A stretch of DNA of 64,000 nucleotides from Aspidiotus rigidus (Eukaryota > Arthropoda > Insecta > Hemiptera > Diaspididae): contig JAVHKY010000004.1 in the NCBI GenBank assembly GCA_035079385.1, positions 19,003,001-19,067,000 on the forward strand, read 5' to 3'. Made by a program: the position numbers and the translations under genes. Under the pieces are notes generated by a model, which had not been told where the DNA came from, did no database searches, and saw nothing but the letters and a program-made list of their open reading frames with translations. The number at the start of each line of letters is the position of its first letter. Positions within the stretch are counted from its first letter, which is position 1. Of the stretch, positions 10,351 to 22,849 are shown in pieces.

Positions 10351-13300
10351 TTATAGAAAACTTTTTAAATCAAAAAGCGGGTTTTTCTCTGATTTAGATT
10401 CCGCCACCTTTTTAGCGCAAAAGAATTTCAGAATGTAATATGGAATAATGGCAGCGGCCGGTACCTGACATCTGTAATAATTCTTTTCCACTTGGTACAC
10501 CACACTCATACTGGTAGAAAATTCTGTGCATTCGTTTAATGCGTAGCTCACCGCTTGTAGATAATGTAATATATTTCCTTCCTGAGGTTTAACAAGCATA
10601 TGCGACTGTTCTGCCAAGAACAACTTATCCACATAATCAAGTTTTTCATATATCACAATTTTTACATCAGCACATGCGTTGTGGAATATGTTCTGGTTAC
10701 AGGTGACGTTTATGTTATTGTGCCCTAACACTAGATGTCTACATACATAGTTTTGAATCAGACTATAGACTTTCGATTCAGGTTTCTTCGTTAAGTCTTC
10801 CAATTTCTTGTTTTTCACTACATCTCTGCATTCATCGAATACATTATCAATAAAAACTAGACCTATATGTTTTGCTATTTTTTGAATTATTTCTATACGA
10901 TTTTCAGGAAAAAGAATAAGAATTTTTAGTTTAGTTTGAGGCAATTCCATGCTATATGTCAATTTTGTATGATTGCCCACATGCTTATCCAACATATTTT
11001 TGCAGGGTTGTCGTATTTTTATTTGACACAATTTCAGCAGTTTCATCATCTCAATTTTTTCTTCCATTGTCATTGGATCACTCACTGATGAGGAATCCGA
11101 GCTCAGAGATTCATCCGAGCTGTTTGTTGGAAGATCATCTGTGTTTGACTTTTCGAAGTCAATCATTTTATGTGACGCAGTAGGTTGGAATCCGATTTCA
11201 GATAACGTTGAGCATGCTGCATTTCGGCGATAACGCTTTAGAATAGCATGGGAAATCTCTATTGGCTTGTGGAGACATGTGTCATTAATCTCCACTAGCG
11301 GAGCAGGGATTTCAATTATAGTATATGAATCGTCCAGAATTTCGACGTTTATTTCCTTGGTGAAAGATAGTAGTATATCGTTGAATCCGATCAAACAATA
11401 TTTTTGGAAGAATCTTGCCATGCTTGATAACACATGATTATAGGTATTACTTGCGTCCTTACTATTAGCCATCGCGGCATAAAATAACCGCCGAACTTCT
11501 GCATCAGTTTCTGACAGAAAATCTACCTGAAAACCCTGAAGAAAAAAAAAGAAGAAAATATAAAATCATAGATTTTCCCAAAGGAAATGTCTCTTAGACG
11601 AAGAAAAAATTAAATACAATCGAACTGGGAGTACGATTTACCAAGCATCACGATACCTAAAAATTTTGCTGATTGCAGCACATAATACATTACAATTGTA
11701 GTATAAAAATGATGCATCGAATCTGAAGAAGTTAATCAACGACAGTACCCTTTCAGGTTGAAAAAAAAAAAGAAATTACAGGAACTCGAAAGCACAGGAT
11801 TTTCAAGGGGAAAATTGAGTAAGACAGATTTTTTCAACTAGATGATCGATTTTCAAGAAATTTAACTCGTAGGTAGAACGAAAGCAGTAAAGCATTTCCC
11901 ATGGCTTAACACTCCATACAATATCATGAAAGTTTCGTAAAGAGATCATGTAAATTTAGATGAAAGAGAAAAAAAATAACACACGTACCAGATTAACAAC
12001 AGTACTTCTGGGCCGCTTAAACGCTCCTGCCGTCGGTTGATCCGCTTCACGTTTCTTCGCACGAAAATCATCAACGTCAATACGATCCAAACTATTTGCT
12101 TGATTGTTCTAATAAATGAAAGATGAAAAAGTTTTAGATTTTAGTTTGATAAACAATTCAAAGAAAAATGAAGGTCGGCTCTAATTTAGATCACGTTCCC
12201 GGATAATCACGGAAATTCGAAATGCGTAATTTGAAAAAAACAATCTCGTCATTACAGGAATGTTACTCATCAATAAAAGAAACCAAGAAAATGAAGGTGT
12301 ACTCGTCAATTTAGATCGCGTTCCCCTATAATCACGAAAATGATGAATTTCAATACTCGTCTTCGAAACTCGGAAGAAAAAAAACAATCTCTTCATAGAA
12401 CCGTTACTCATTTCAAAAAGATCCCCTACATTTAATGATACGGTGAAATCCAAATTATCAATGAGCTATGAAAAGAGAAGATATTTCAAAATCATGAACA
12501 ATACACATCAAAACTTAATGAAAAGTACTACTCGTTTCATGAAAATCCCAACGCTTAATAAATATTCTCGACTTGATCGAAATTGTTCGTTTACAGAAAA
12601 ATATAAAATCTCTGCACACCACAAACTTTTCTCTTGTCTACATTATGATACAAACTCCCTGTACGTTTCGACAGCTACCCCAACTTGACTTCGTCACTTG
12701 ATTACAAAAATTAACATTTTCAGTTGTCGTTTTAAATCAAACGTATCTCGATACACGATTTAAATTCCTTCAAAATTTACTAACACGAGGTATTTTCCGT
12801 TCAAAAAATTACGGTAATTATTTCTCGAAATTATTGTTTCTCAATAAATCCGATTCATACATCGAACTTTTCTTTCTAATCAAATAAAAAAAAAAAAAAA
12901 AAGTATTGTTTTCTATCAAGCTGAAAAGAACTCGTATTTTTTCTTTTCGTCGTGAAACACGCTTAATGAATTACTCGAAGAGATCGTCAAATTGAAGTCA
13001 TCGGTATTTTACAATGTGATCGGAAATAATACGAAACTGATGTCAGTTGAACGACGTGTACGAGATTTCCGCGCTCATTATTTGCCTGATTATGCCTCTT
13101 CTCGTTAAATACTTAGAAAACAGTGATAACAATTAAGATAGTTCAAAATTCCTCATTTTGATGAACGTGGCTACGATATCACGTAAAATTCCTGAAACGA
13201 ATATGATCCTCTTCGAGTAAAATATAGATTTTTCAATAATTACAAAAATTTGAATCATGATAGTTGAATTCATATGTTCCTTACCACGAAAAAAATATAC

Positions 13301-14155
13301 TTTCGATCGGATTCAATGATCGCATTTTGAAGATCGTTCAATGTTCGTACTCATTAGTTCAGAGATTTTGATCGAATCTCTTTCTCTACAGAGTACGTAA
13401 ATTCTTGTGTAACGTCTCATTCGTACATCAAAAATCGTTCAAAAAGACTAACAACTAACGTTATTATTCTCAATTGAAGAAATGTATATCGAGGACACCG
13501 TAAATACAAATTTCAAAGGATTATTTACAAAAAATTCGGTTGGATCTATGGTGTTTATCGGTAAAATAACTATTTCAACGATGAGACGAAAAAAAAATAC
13601 ACATGCTAGAGTCACTATTTCAACATCTGATAACTGAATTACTTAGATAAGAGTTATAGTTCATTCATCAGTTTGAAATATTTAAAACAATACGTTGTTG
13701 GTAGACGAATTACTTACAGCAGTCAATTCTTCAATCGTTGTTTCCACATTTCCCACAGTCATGTTCACTTTGTAAAGGTTAGTGTTAATCCTAATATAAA
13801 CTTCTCTCATAGAATCAATACTCGTGGACGATGCAACTCGTACTCCATCTAATTAAACGAACAGAAATATTAGTAATAAATAGTGTTCATAAAAAGTAAC
13901 AAATTTTCCTCGGTGAACAAAAAATAATGCTCGATATGCTACTCGAACTTCACCTTTCAACAAAATTACACAATCTGTAATAGAATTATCTTCCTTCTTT
14001 ATCATCGTACATAAATCGTCTACTGTATTCATTGGCTCCAACGTGAATTGACATTCCTCTTTAAACGATGGCAATGGTATTCTGATATGAAGCCATTTCC
14101 CATCACGATTGACAGTTATTTCTCGATCCATCGCTTCATTCGCCTCTCCAGCCAT
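10351..14155 (-). CDS. Chimeric gene: MCU N-terminal domain plus unknown C-terminal region
   Basis: Four exons fit in phase: 14155-13954, 13848-13718, 12108-11989 and 11535-10351, giving about 545 residues. The first two exons encode the N-terminal domain of the mitochondrial calcium uniporter: CQFTL at about 37-41, KKED, then across the intron DGVRVASSTSID, the most conserved stretch of that domain. The remaining 430 residues do not match MCU: there are no two membrane helices and no DIME pore motif. Exon 3 has a basic, nuclear-signal-like segment (RAKKREADQP, AFKRPR). Exon 4 includes a Ser/Asp-rich acidic tract and a C-terminal alpha/beta-looking part (KLKILILFPENRIEIIQKIA) that I do not recognise. 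No mitochondrial presequence was found upstream of MAGEANEAMD. Splice junctions are clean, so it looks functional. It could also be two neighbouring genes wrongly joined at the 1.6-kb second intron. Confidence 0.65.
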
Positions 14156-14830
14156 TCGAAGATTTAATCCAAGGAGAAGGATTGTATATAAGATGATTAA
14201 ACTACGTAATTAAATATATCAGTTTTCTGTAGATGGTTTGTATACCACACTGTGATTAAGGGCATGCTCTACTAGCGTGGGAATTCGTGAACGATGTGAT
14301 GCGAGTTGCGTTAGTTTCCCAACCTCTGACAGTGAGATTTGAAGGATGCGCGCGCATACGTACGAGCTGGTGAACTGTACATGAACGAAAGAACGGTCTA
14401 CGCTTGCCGCTCGACAACTGGAATTCATATTTCGATCGAGTTGATAAATATTTTTGTTTGTATTTCTTAAAAGTGCGACCGTTCGTTGCCAGCGGATGGA
14501 GTGCTCTTGAAATTTTTCACCGGTTACCGGCTTTCCAATTATTTATTATCTCATTTAGCTGTACGTGTATTAGTGAAAATTGAAATATGTGTCTAATTTA
14601 TATTATTTCGTGTTCGATGAATGTATGAGAAAATCTCGTAAATCATGACACTTTTCGAGAGAAATTTCAAAGAGTAGCTATTATCCAGCTTTTCGAAACA
14701 AAACAGTTACTCTTGATAGGTAAGATAATCGCGTTCCTTATCTCATAACACGAACGTATGCAAAAAATTGCGTGCTTTTGATCTGAGAACAATGCATTTC
14801 TTTGCAGTAACATCCGTTGCCATTCATTAC

Positions 14831-15060
14831 CTCTTCCGTCGTGTCAGAAGAAAGGCGATCGAAGAATCTTCTTTGAAGTCTGAGAACGAGGCACCTTGTA
14901 GCGCTAACAGATGACCATTCCATTGTTATTCGTATCACAATATTAACATTATGAGGTACGTAAGCCACGGATGGATCTGAGAGTACTCGAAAATTATTTT
15001 GTTTTAAGAAAATGTATCTCATTCCTTCTTTCCAGCTTTGATACCGCTTTTCAGAATCAC
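14831..15060 (-). CDS. Candidate internal exon, unknown gene
   Basis: Open across 230 nt between an acceptor (CACGTAG) and a donor (GTAATG) on the minus strand. The translation is protein-like (SEKRYQSWKEGMRYIFLKQ ... VLSDPSVAYVPHNVNIVIRI) with balanced composition. It probably belongs with the exon candidates at 15506, 18233-18328 and 18637-18774 to one minus-strand gene. No homology recognised. Confidence 0.35.
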
Positions 15061-15299
15061 CTACGTGTTTCAAAGAAGTGTCTTGGCAGTTTTAAATATA
15101 ACTTCCTTCTCGTTAGCTTCACTTACTAACCTCAAAATGAGGATGTTCAAGAGTAAAGTATCTTTATAACAATGAAGGTACAAGTATGGGTTTTCAGGCT
15201 TCACTTCTTGTAAGAAACTTCAATGAAGGAACCCCATGAAGGATGCTATCATTTTGCTACAGAAAATTTTCTCTGTAGTGAGTACTCATTATTAAAGCT

Positions 15300-15506
15300 T
15301 CATTTCTCGAAAAGTTTGACTGAAATGTACATACAACTTGTAATAATTTGACTTGTGAAATATTTCGTAGTGACCAAGTTTGGTATCTTTTCATGGAAAA
15401 CAATGGAAAAGAGATGAGTGGACAACGGGATACAAATGGATATACTTGAAAAAGAGTTCGCATTTCGGCCACCACAAAACTTCCATTCGATGTTATTCAC
15501 AGTACT
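15300..15506 (-). CDS. Candidate exon, unknown gene
   Basis: Starts after the acceptor TTTCACTCAG and reads in phase 0 (STVNNIEWKFCGGRNANSFS) to a stop at about 15300, or to a donor before it. The translation is hydrophobic and Ser/Ile-rich, as in a secreted or membrane protein. Not recognised. Confidence 0.3.
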   Translation of the reverse strand, partial: STVNNIEWKFCGGRNANSFSSISICIPLSTHLFSIVFHEKIPNLVTTKYFTSQIITSCMYISVKLFEK

Positions 15507-15879
15507 CTGAGTGAAATAAGGAAGGAAACTTAGAAAACATTCCTGCGTATGGACACGTTCATCATAGTCTGCAAAGTGTGAGGCAATAATATTCTGTAAG
15601 TTTTCTTCAAAATTTTATTCGGAAAGAATACTGAGTTCCGCATTTACTTCCTATTTTCTTTCTTCCTTTCAGATTACTGTTCAATGATTGGAGGTCGTAT
15701 CATATTGGCGGTGGGTATCCGCCTATTTTGAACAATGATGTTTGCCATTCGCAGACACGATTACGGACTATATTTGTCAATATGTATGGGAAGGTGATCC
15801 ACTCGAAAGTTGTTTCGTGTCGTCTTCATAATACAACTGGTTTACTTATACAGCCTGCATTTCATGGCTTCCTTGGTGT

Positions 15880-16625
15880 ACTACTACATGTACATAGGCA
15901 ATATGAATAATACATACAACATTCACTGTATATATCTTTTAAGAGGGTGCCAGCTTCATTATGCATCCATTTGATTAGGATATTTGAAATTTGGTCGTGA
16001 CCGCAGCCTGTCTTATTACAAAATTTTCTGACAATTTTTCCTACTTCTTCACTACTTAATTCAAGAATTGGATCACAGTTGAAAGAAGGTAGTCGTTCTT
16101 TGTCTGCGGAAAAAGTCTCCTTTAATAAATATTCATATTTTCCTTGGTTATATTATAATGTTTGTTGTTTAGGGCATTTGCAGTTTTGTGTGTTTCTTTG
16201 TAACGTTTTTGTAGGGTCTGCCCCATATGGTGGAATTTTCTACAAGTTTGCGCCAAGAATAGTTTTTTGCTTTTTCTGTTTGTTCTTTGTAATGCCTTAC
16301 AATACTTTGTTCAGTTTGTTTCAAGATCAGATATTTGGTGTAGTCTTCATATTCGGTGGCGTACTTGAGGAGCAGAATTTTGTTTTTAATCTTCTTAATA
16401 GTTATTTTCAATTGATCTAATTCAAAAGTCCATCAGCTATTTCTTGGGACCGGTATTTCAATTCCGCTCTCTTCTGTTATTTCAGTAAGTGACGTGTTCA
16501 GTTGAGCAATATTTTCTTCCAATGTTTTGATGTATTATGTTTTTTTGATTTCATCTTGCTGGCTTTGTAGCGTCTCACTATGGTTATTGTAAGCAACGTC
16601 AAAAAGATCCCCACCAAGCCTTTAT
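15880..16625 (-). pseudogene. Degenerate non-LTR retrotransposon (LINE) fragment
   Basis: Minus-strand reading in several frames gives a spacer region (ILLLKYATEYEDYTKYLI, VRHYKEQTEKAKNYSW) followed by an RT entry motif NKTGCGHDQISNILIKWMHN, the counterpart of the KxxGxDxI block that opens LINE reverse transcriptases. Stops and frameshifts throughout show it is dead. It sits inside the TTAA-bounded segment. Confidence 0.6.
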
Positions 16626-18232
16626 TTTGTATTCTCAGATATTTTGGGTGATTCAGTAAATGTGAACAGGATTTTCTGGGTCGAAGAATTCACCTCTCAA
16701 GTATTTAATTTTTCGAACATATTCACATGGGGGATTCCCTCCCTAACTTTTTGGGTTTATTTGTTGAGGGATAGCCGTGACATGCTGGATTGCGTGTCCA
16801 ACAAGCCTCCCCCTGTAAATACACCCACGAGAGGGAAGTACAGGTACAAAAGTAATAAAAGTATAGACAATTGAAGGTTGTATTGCTCGTTCGATTGTAC
16901 ATTCATTAATAACACTACTGAACAACTATCCTGTTACAAAGGTTCTATTACAATAGCAGAAGTCGGTCAAATGGAGACTTTGTAGTCGTATCAGAAGTAG
17001 AAAAAAAAGAAATTAAAGTTAATAAATGTAGGCCTACTGTGTGTATACATATTTGTTATAGCCGACGCGGTTTATAACATGAATGAACTTCCAAAGTACG
17101 AGAAATACGTACCATACAGAAAATAAAATTTCGTCTCCTGTAATCAATTCACGTAGTAATATTGTTTGGTGGAAGAGTACTATTTCTTTCCATTTTTATA
17201 CTTTACTTTTTTAAACTAAGAAGAAAGAAATAAACGAAGACTTTTCCCGCCCAAATAATTTTTAATATTTCCACATTACGACCGGAACTAGCTTTCTTTC
17301 TTGTTAGTGTTGTCATCCTTACCCTTTAATTAACTTCTTTATTTTTCTCGCTCAATTTTGTCAATGTACTTGAATACGGAAGTCATACAGACTTTCATTG
17401 AATGATTTTAAGAGTACACGTAAATTATGGTAGTATTAGCATGCCGGTTTTTTTCCTACGTGTGTACATTTTTTTTTTCTTTCTCTTTTTTCCGAGAATG
17501 AAAGAGAAAATAGATTACAAGAAGGTACAAAGAGTAGAATTTTGAAATTCGTACGTATGAGAGCGTCTTTCGAATAAACCTTTGTCAAGCTAATAGCCCT
17601 AGAGTAGCTTCAAAGCTTGTAAAATAAAAGAAAAATAAAAAAGAAGAAGTATTATGTTTTAATTTTCTGTATTGAGAAGAAGCCGAAATTGAAAAAATAA
17701 TTTGTTTTAGTCGAAACGATGTTCAAAAGGAGTGGGTACTTGTAGACGGTAAGTAACACTCCAATAGAGAGAATGAATAAAATTAATCAAGCAAAACACC
17801 TTCTTTTTTTTTTATCGAGGTTTGCAGTACCTATTCCAACCAGTAAATTCGGTACCATTATTATTCATGAAATTATTTTTCTTATATATTTGTTACAACC
17901 ACAAAGCGATGCCTCTTTTTTTAAATTTTTACTTCTTGTTGTAATGGACGATTCATTGGAGGAGAACGTATTCAGGATTTTTGGTAAAATGAGAACATGT
18001 AGGTACTGTCGTAACATATTCTTAAATGTCGTATTTGATTTTTTTTTTTTAATCAATATTACTTTCACTGCAATACATTTTTCAAGTTTTATTTATTAAT
18101 TTTTTTCTAATCGGTTTCAATGTAAATTGCAAGTACCTGACCGTATCTGTGATCGTGAAATACCTTTCTTGTGAAAAACTTATTTGTAAGGGGAAACCGC
18201 GTACGATATGTTACACTCTCATTCATACTTAC

Positions 18233-18774
18233 ATCGTCGTCGCGACACCAAGACAATCTCTTTCCATAGGCGATGACAAAAGAAGGTTTACTTTTTGAAG
18301 ACAATGTTTCTCGTACATGATTTAATATCTGAAAATGAAATAATTTTCCTTCTTGTAAATGAAATATAATACGTACTGTATGTTCTGCTAATCGAATGGG
18401 GAAAAGGGAAGGAACAACCATAAACTTATATTATTTGTTGGGTCCGTGAGTAAGCTATCGCCCTAATACTTTTCAATTGTAAATGGAATATATTTTGGAA
18501 CTCGATTAAAGCTGGGGGTGATGTGCGAGTAATTGGCATCTGTAAATTTTGAGTTACGTAGTTTTCAATAGGCATAATAAATCGAATGTTGCATTGCACA
18601 TTTTTTCTTCACAGTTGTAGGCAGATGACTACTTACGAGTACTTGGACCTTTTTCTTCTTCGGCCCTGGCTTTTTTCGTTTCGTAGAAACATTGAGGTTT
18701 TTTGCCTCGTAGTTATGTTTCCGAAGTCGCTTTAATTTTAGAGGTACTTGCAATCGTTCAGAGCGTTCCATCAT
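18233..18774 (-). CDS. Two candidate exons of an unknown gene
   Basis: Exon candidate 1 (18774-18637) starts MMERSERLQVPLKLKRLRK, is strongly basic, contains an AT-hook-like KKPGPKKKK, and ends in phase 0 at a GTAAGT donor. Exon candidate 2 (18328-18233, 96 nt, phase 0 both sides) lies between TTTTCAG and GTAAGT and reads ILNHVRETLSSKSKPSFVIA. The matching phases favour a real transcript. Basic content suggests a nuclear or nucleic-acid-binding protein. Unrecognised; an extra small exon could lie between them. Confidence 0.35.
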
Positions 18775-19530
18775 TAAAAATTCTAAAATACATATGAAAA
18801 AGGCAAGCGTGGTCGCTGGTCATACAATCATTCCTATACGTATCAAGGTGTGTGGTAATTACCGCATGGATGACCACACGACACCTTTGGCTTTTGTTCT
18901 AAGTGCGTGACGTCACTGCTGCATAGAGAGATAATCAAGCGCAGATAATGACGGCCTAGCGATTGCCGATGGAGCGTTTCATAAACATTTAGGAAATATA
19001 GGGGCAATACTGTTGTGTCATTGATCGGTCTTGTAATGTACCATTACGTGTAAGTTGCACATTTTTTTTTTCATCTTTCTTTGGTACCCCTTCTGAGATT
19101 TTTCCCTCAATCGCTGTCTTCTGATTTTTGAATAAAAGGCTATCACTGACGGAATCAGTGATTGTTGTGAAGTTATAATTTTTTGTTTATATTTGGAACA
19201 TGTATTTCTTCTTTAAGAAAGCCTGAAGGGAGAGTGACTAACATCGCAAGATGCGGCATTTTTGATGGAGAAGAAGTTCTGAAAGAATTATTACCACTGA
19301 AATTTGTTCTGTAAGACGTGACTCAGAAGGTGTCATGATAACGCGATGTACTTACGTGACTTTGCTTGAAACTTGTATGGTGATTGTGTGCAAGTCTATA
19401 ATTAGCCTCTCATTAAAATTGTTACACAGAAAAATGAAGAATGGAACATTGTATTGAAAGACAGTTTATTTGTAAAATTACACAGCACACTCATTAATCT
19501 AACAAGTCTGTCGATTGTACCAATGACAGT

Positions 19531-19704
19531 CTATTCTGTAACGTAATGAAGTATAGGGAGACCTACAGTTATAATGATAATGAAATAAATGAAGTACACC
19601 AGTGAAAGCATTTTACCAACGGTACCATTGAGAAAGTATCTGTAAGCCGCATCATTACAATCGACGTGAAACGTAGCAATTGCTGTCCTGTCCAAAACTT
19701 CGCG
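19531..19704 (-). CDS. Candidate terminal exon with a membrane segment
   Basis: Begins after the acceptor TTGCAG and reads 57 codons to a stop. The first half is soluble (REVLDRTAIATFHVDCNDAA), the second a clear transmembrane helix (MLSLVYFIYFIIIITVGLP) with a short tail. A C-terminal anchor of this kind suggests the last exon of a type I or tail-anchored membrane protein. A second frame through the same exon is also open, which weakens the call. It may be joined to the exon candidate at 21472-21784. Confidence 0.35.
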   Translation of the reverse strand, partial: REVLDRTAIATFHVDCNDAAYRYFLNGTVGKMLSLVYFIYFIIIITVGLPILHYVTE

Positions 19705-21471
19705 CTGCAAGGATTGAGAAAAAAATTAAAAATAGGTACCAAAAATGACAAGAGAACTAGAAGTTATATGTCATTTAGCCTTTAAAATTATTATCGTCAG
19801 TTAGTATGTACACCTCCCGTATAATTCAACATAATTATGGTATCTTGAAAGCTTGTAAAGTAATTCCGCTGTGAGAGAACTTTTATAAGTATTTCGATAA
19901 TTAAAACCCGTCATTGAAAGTACCGAAAGATAGGTTTCCAACCAGTTCTCCATGGGAAGAGGTTTGTAAACGTAATTTTGCTCTTTGTATACTCAGGTTT
20001 CTTTTTTCATCCAGAGATGCAGTCGCAGTCTTTCTGTTCTGTATTGCAAACGTAGTTCCATGTTATTGTATTCTTGGTGTAATTTTAATGACCCATTCGA
20101 TAATTCACGCGAGGGAACTAATGATACGATGAAGGTAGTCAATGTCCTTACATTCTTTGTACTTTGGAGGTAATTACGTCTTTATCTCATCTCTTGAAGA
20201 ACGAGCCCACGGATGAGACAGTTATCTAACCTGGGCAGATTTGTGTGAATGTCCGCTTGAGTATCATTTCTCCTCCATTCCATTTTTCAATGAGCCTAGT
20301 ATTAAGTTAAGATACTGAAACAATGTTTAGGATGTAATGTTGAAGAACCCTCTCTTTAATGATTCTATCGAGTGAAAATGTTCTCCTGTACGTATAATTG
20401 ATCTTTGCGTTTCGCAGCGTAAAATCATGCGTACAAGAAAGTACTCCTCTGGTCGTTCACATATACGTCACTGAAAGTTCCTTTCATTTATTGTCTCAAA
20501 AACCCCTAAATACTAACTACGAGATGTACGTAATTACTAATTACTCGTACCCTTTGAAGAAAAAAGGATTTCTGTTACTTAGAACTGCGTTTCAAAGAAA
20601 AAACTTTCAAGTATCGGCACGTTTGTTGCGTATGAGTGTCACCGATGAAGCTTCGAGTACCTACAAATTGAAAAGAGGGCATCATTTCTAATTTACAAGC
20701 TGTTTAAAAAAGGATCAGGTAATTGATTGACAGTACTTACTACAGTGATGAGTCCTCATGGCGCAGCTGCAAGCGTGTTACGTACTGTATCGGAAGTAAT
20801 ATTTCACATTTTCTTGAACTGCACGACAGTACTTTGGTACGAAGATAGTTACATTTTTGTTATTCTCCAGTAATAATAAAAATTAAACCGTTCTCCAATG
20901 TCTCGACACTTTACTCTTCAAAAATGAAATTCTTGTACGGAATCTTTTGTCCTGCAATGAGAAAGACAGAAAGTGTAATGTTGTATGGAAATCTCCCTGA
21001 GGTAACTTCAACGAAAACCGGCAGCTCACGTTATAATTGCAAGTATCATGAATTTCCGTCATCAGTACGCATTATTTGTGCGTCCAGTACACTATATTGT
21101 GTACCATGTCATTCATGATCACATGCTTTAATGTTTACTGCTCTTCATTATGTTTTTCGAACTTCATGTCTGTCGATGGCAGCATAATCATCAAATTCGA
21201 CTACTAACCTTCATTTTCGCACAAAATTTCACGATATCGGAAACGAATAATCATTCTTTAGTATTCCATTTCTTTCAACACGACGATGCAGTTTCGAAGA
21301 CATGTAATCTCCATCTCTTTGACAGCTGGAAGAAGCGCAGAATTATTTGTGAAAGTGATACGAAGGACACAGTACCTAGATTACGACAGAGCGAAGACTA
21401 CGATTGAGCGTATCACAGGTAATTACAAAATCAATGAATTTAAACATGACCGCTAAATACTTTGTACTTAC

Positions 21472-21784
21472 TTTCAAGTTTCATAAATTGTGATCGTTGG
21501 TGAATGTAAGGATGTAAGATCTTAGCGAGAGCAGTTGTTGAGCGATGTACTGAGATGTTGAGATCGGCTCTTGAGCAAACAACTTCAACGCAAATTGATG
21601 CACTCACAATGCTCGTATATAGTAAAAATGAAGCCGAAGAGTATCCAGAGAACATTTCTCTGAAATGTTTCCGCTTTTTCTCGAATGAATGAGGTGCCGG
21701 TCGATAATTATCATTATTTTTATCAGTGTACATTTTCGAATCGGAAATGAACGAGTTTGCCCATGTTTTTCTTCGGAAAATCAT
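21472..21784 (-). CDS. Candidate first exon, unknown protein
   Basis: Starts MIFRRKTWANSFISDSKMYT and ends at a GTAAGT donor after about 104 codons. It has a moderately hydrophobic central stretch (SASFLLYTSIVSASICVEVV) that could be an internal signal anchor. The downstream exons could not be connected with confidence; the membrane exon at 19531-19704 is the best partner. Not recognised. Confidence 0.35.
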
Positions 21785-22395
21785 TCACATGAAACTCGCT
21801 ACCTGGTGAGCATTAGCGTGAACTAACGTCCACCAATCACAAGACGATAGCCATTTTCCGTGTCAAATTCGATGATTATCGTGGGAACTTGAAAACGATT
21901 TACAGGAATACTTCTAATTCATAAAATAATGAACGGAATTCATTGAAATTTTCGCAGAATTATTTTTAATCGTTTGACGAACAACGGAAATTGGGTTTTG
22001 AAGAATGAAATTGTCATTATTTGCGGTACTGAGGCTGTGAAGTGATGGGCATTTTACGCGTATTCGACGCACATTCCAAGTCTCATAAATCAGATACTAA
22101 CGAATATTAGACGCTGTAAACTAATTTCCGTTATTTCTTTCATCTTCATCAGTAAATCTTTCAAGTTTCGTTGAATTTGGTGCAATATTCGAGTCGTGAG
22201 AGGTATTCCTGGTTAGCACGTATCTTCACCTAGGTAGAGCATGCCCTTAATAACAATAGAAAATTCATAATTAATTTCAAAATAGATTTCTAATACTGTA
22301 GAAGATTTATCTTCGCAATCGTATTTCATTCATCCGGATATTCATTATTATGGAGTAAGTAGAACTACATATCTTGTAGATTTGACTGCCTAATA

Positions 22396-22419
22396 CTCTA
22401 GACTAGACTAGACTAGATT
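22396..22419. repeat. Short pentanucleotide microsatellite (CTAGA)n
   Basis: Four to five copies of CTAGA just outside the TTAA-bounded segment. Confidence 0.8.
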
Positions 22420-22554
22420 TTATAACGCTTTGTAAAAGCCTATGAATAGGGTACGCCATAGTATTTAATGTAGTATTCCATCTCGTTTGAATAATATTAG
22501 TCCTGTTTTCAATCATTGTTTCAGATTGGATCGTAATCTATGGCACTAGCCTTT

Positions 22555-22775
22555 CATTATACTCGTTTATTCCAGGAATTGCAACTCTTATCATACTCGG
22601 AGAAGTTTATCCGAGGAATCGCAAATATTGAACGTTCGTTATACTCGGAGAAGATTATCGGAGGAATTTCAAACATTGAACGTTTGTTATACTTGGAGAA
22701 GTTTATCCGAGGAATTGTAAATATTGAACGTTGTTTATACTCCGAGAATTTCATCTGAGGAATTTCAAGCATTGT
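22555..22775. repeat. Minisatellite, unit about 48 bp
   Basis: About 4.5 copies of a unit resembling TACTCGGAGAAGTTTATCCG followed by AGGAAT..AAATATTGAACGTT. The unit length is a multiple of three, so both strands show spurious repetitive ORFs. Confidence 0.85.
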
Positions 22776-22849
22776 ATCTTTTGGTTTACTTGGACACTTC
22801 TATCCGCGGCTGGCGTTTCAGTGTTCATTGATATTATAATGTAAGATCT

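Larger units (their letters stand above)
14256..22250. mobile_element. Candidate 8-kb TTAA-bounded element with cargo exons
   Basis: A 13-bp inverted repeat GGGCATGCTCTAC (14260-14272) recurs inverted as GTAGAGCATGCCC (22234-22246). Each copy is flanked on its outer side by TTAA (14256-14259 and 22247-22250). TTAA duplications with short TIRs are the signature of piggyBac and Kolobok transposons. Inside are several minus-strand exon candidates, a dead LINE fragment and no recognisable transposase. A 17-bp inverted match could arise by chance about one time in ten in a window this size, so the TTAA flanks and the abrupt change of content are what support it. Confidence 0.4.

Noticed and set aside
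12181..12453. Possible extra exon in the MCU-like gene
   Set aside because: It consists of two copies of an imperfect intronic repeat (TTTAGATCNCGTTCCC); the flanking exons already join in phase without it.
14219..14428. ORF spanning the left TTAA-flanked inverted repeat, considered as the MCU-like presequence exon
   Set aside because: No donor/acceptor pair connects it in phase to the exon starting at 14155, and the composition is not that of a mitochondrial presequence.
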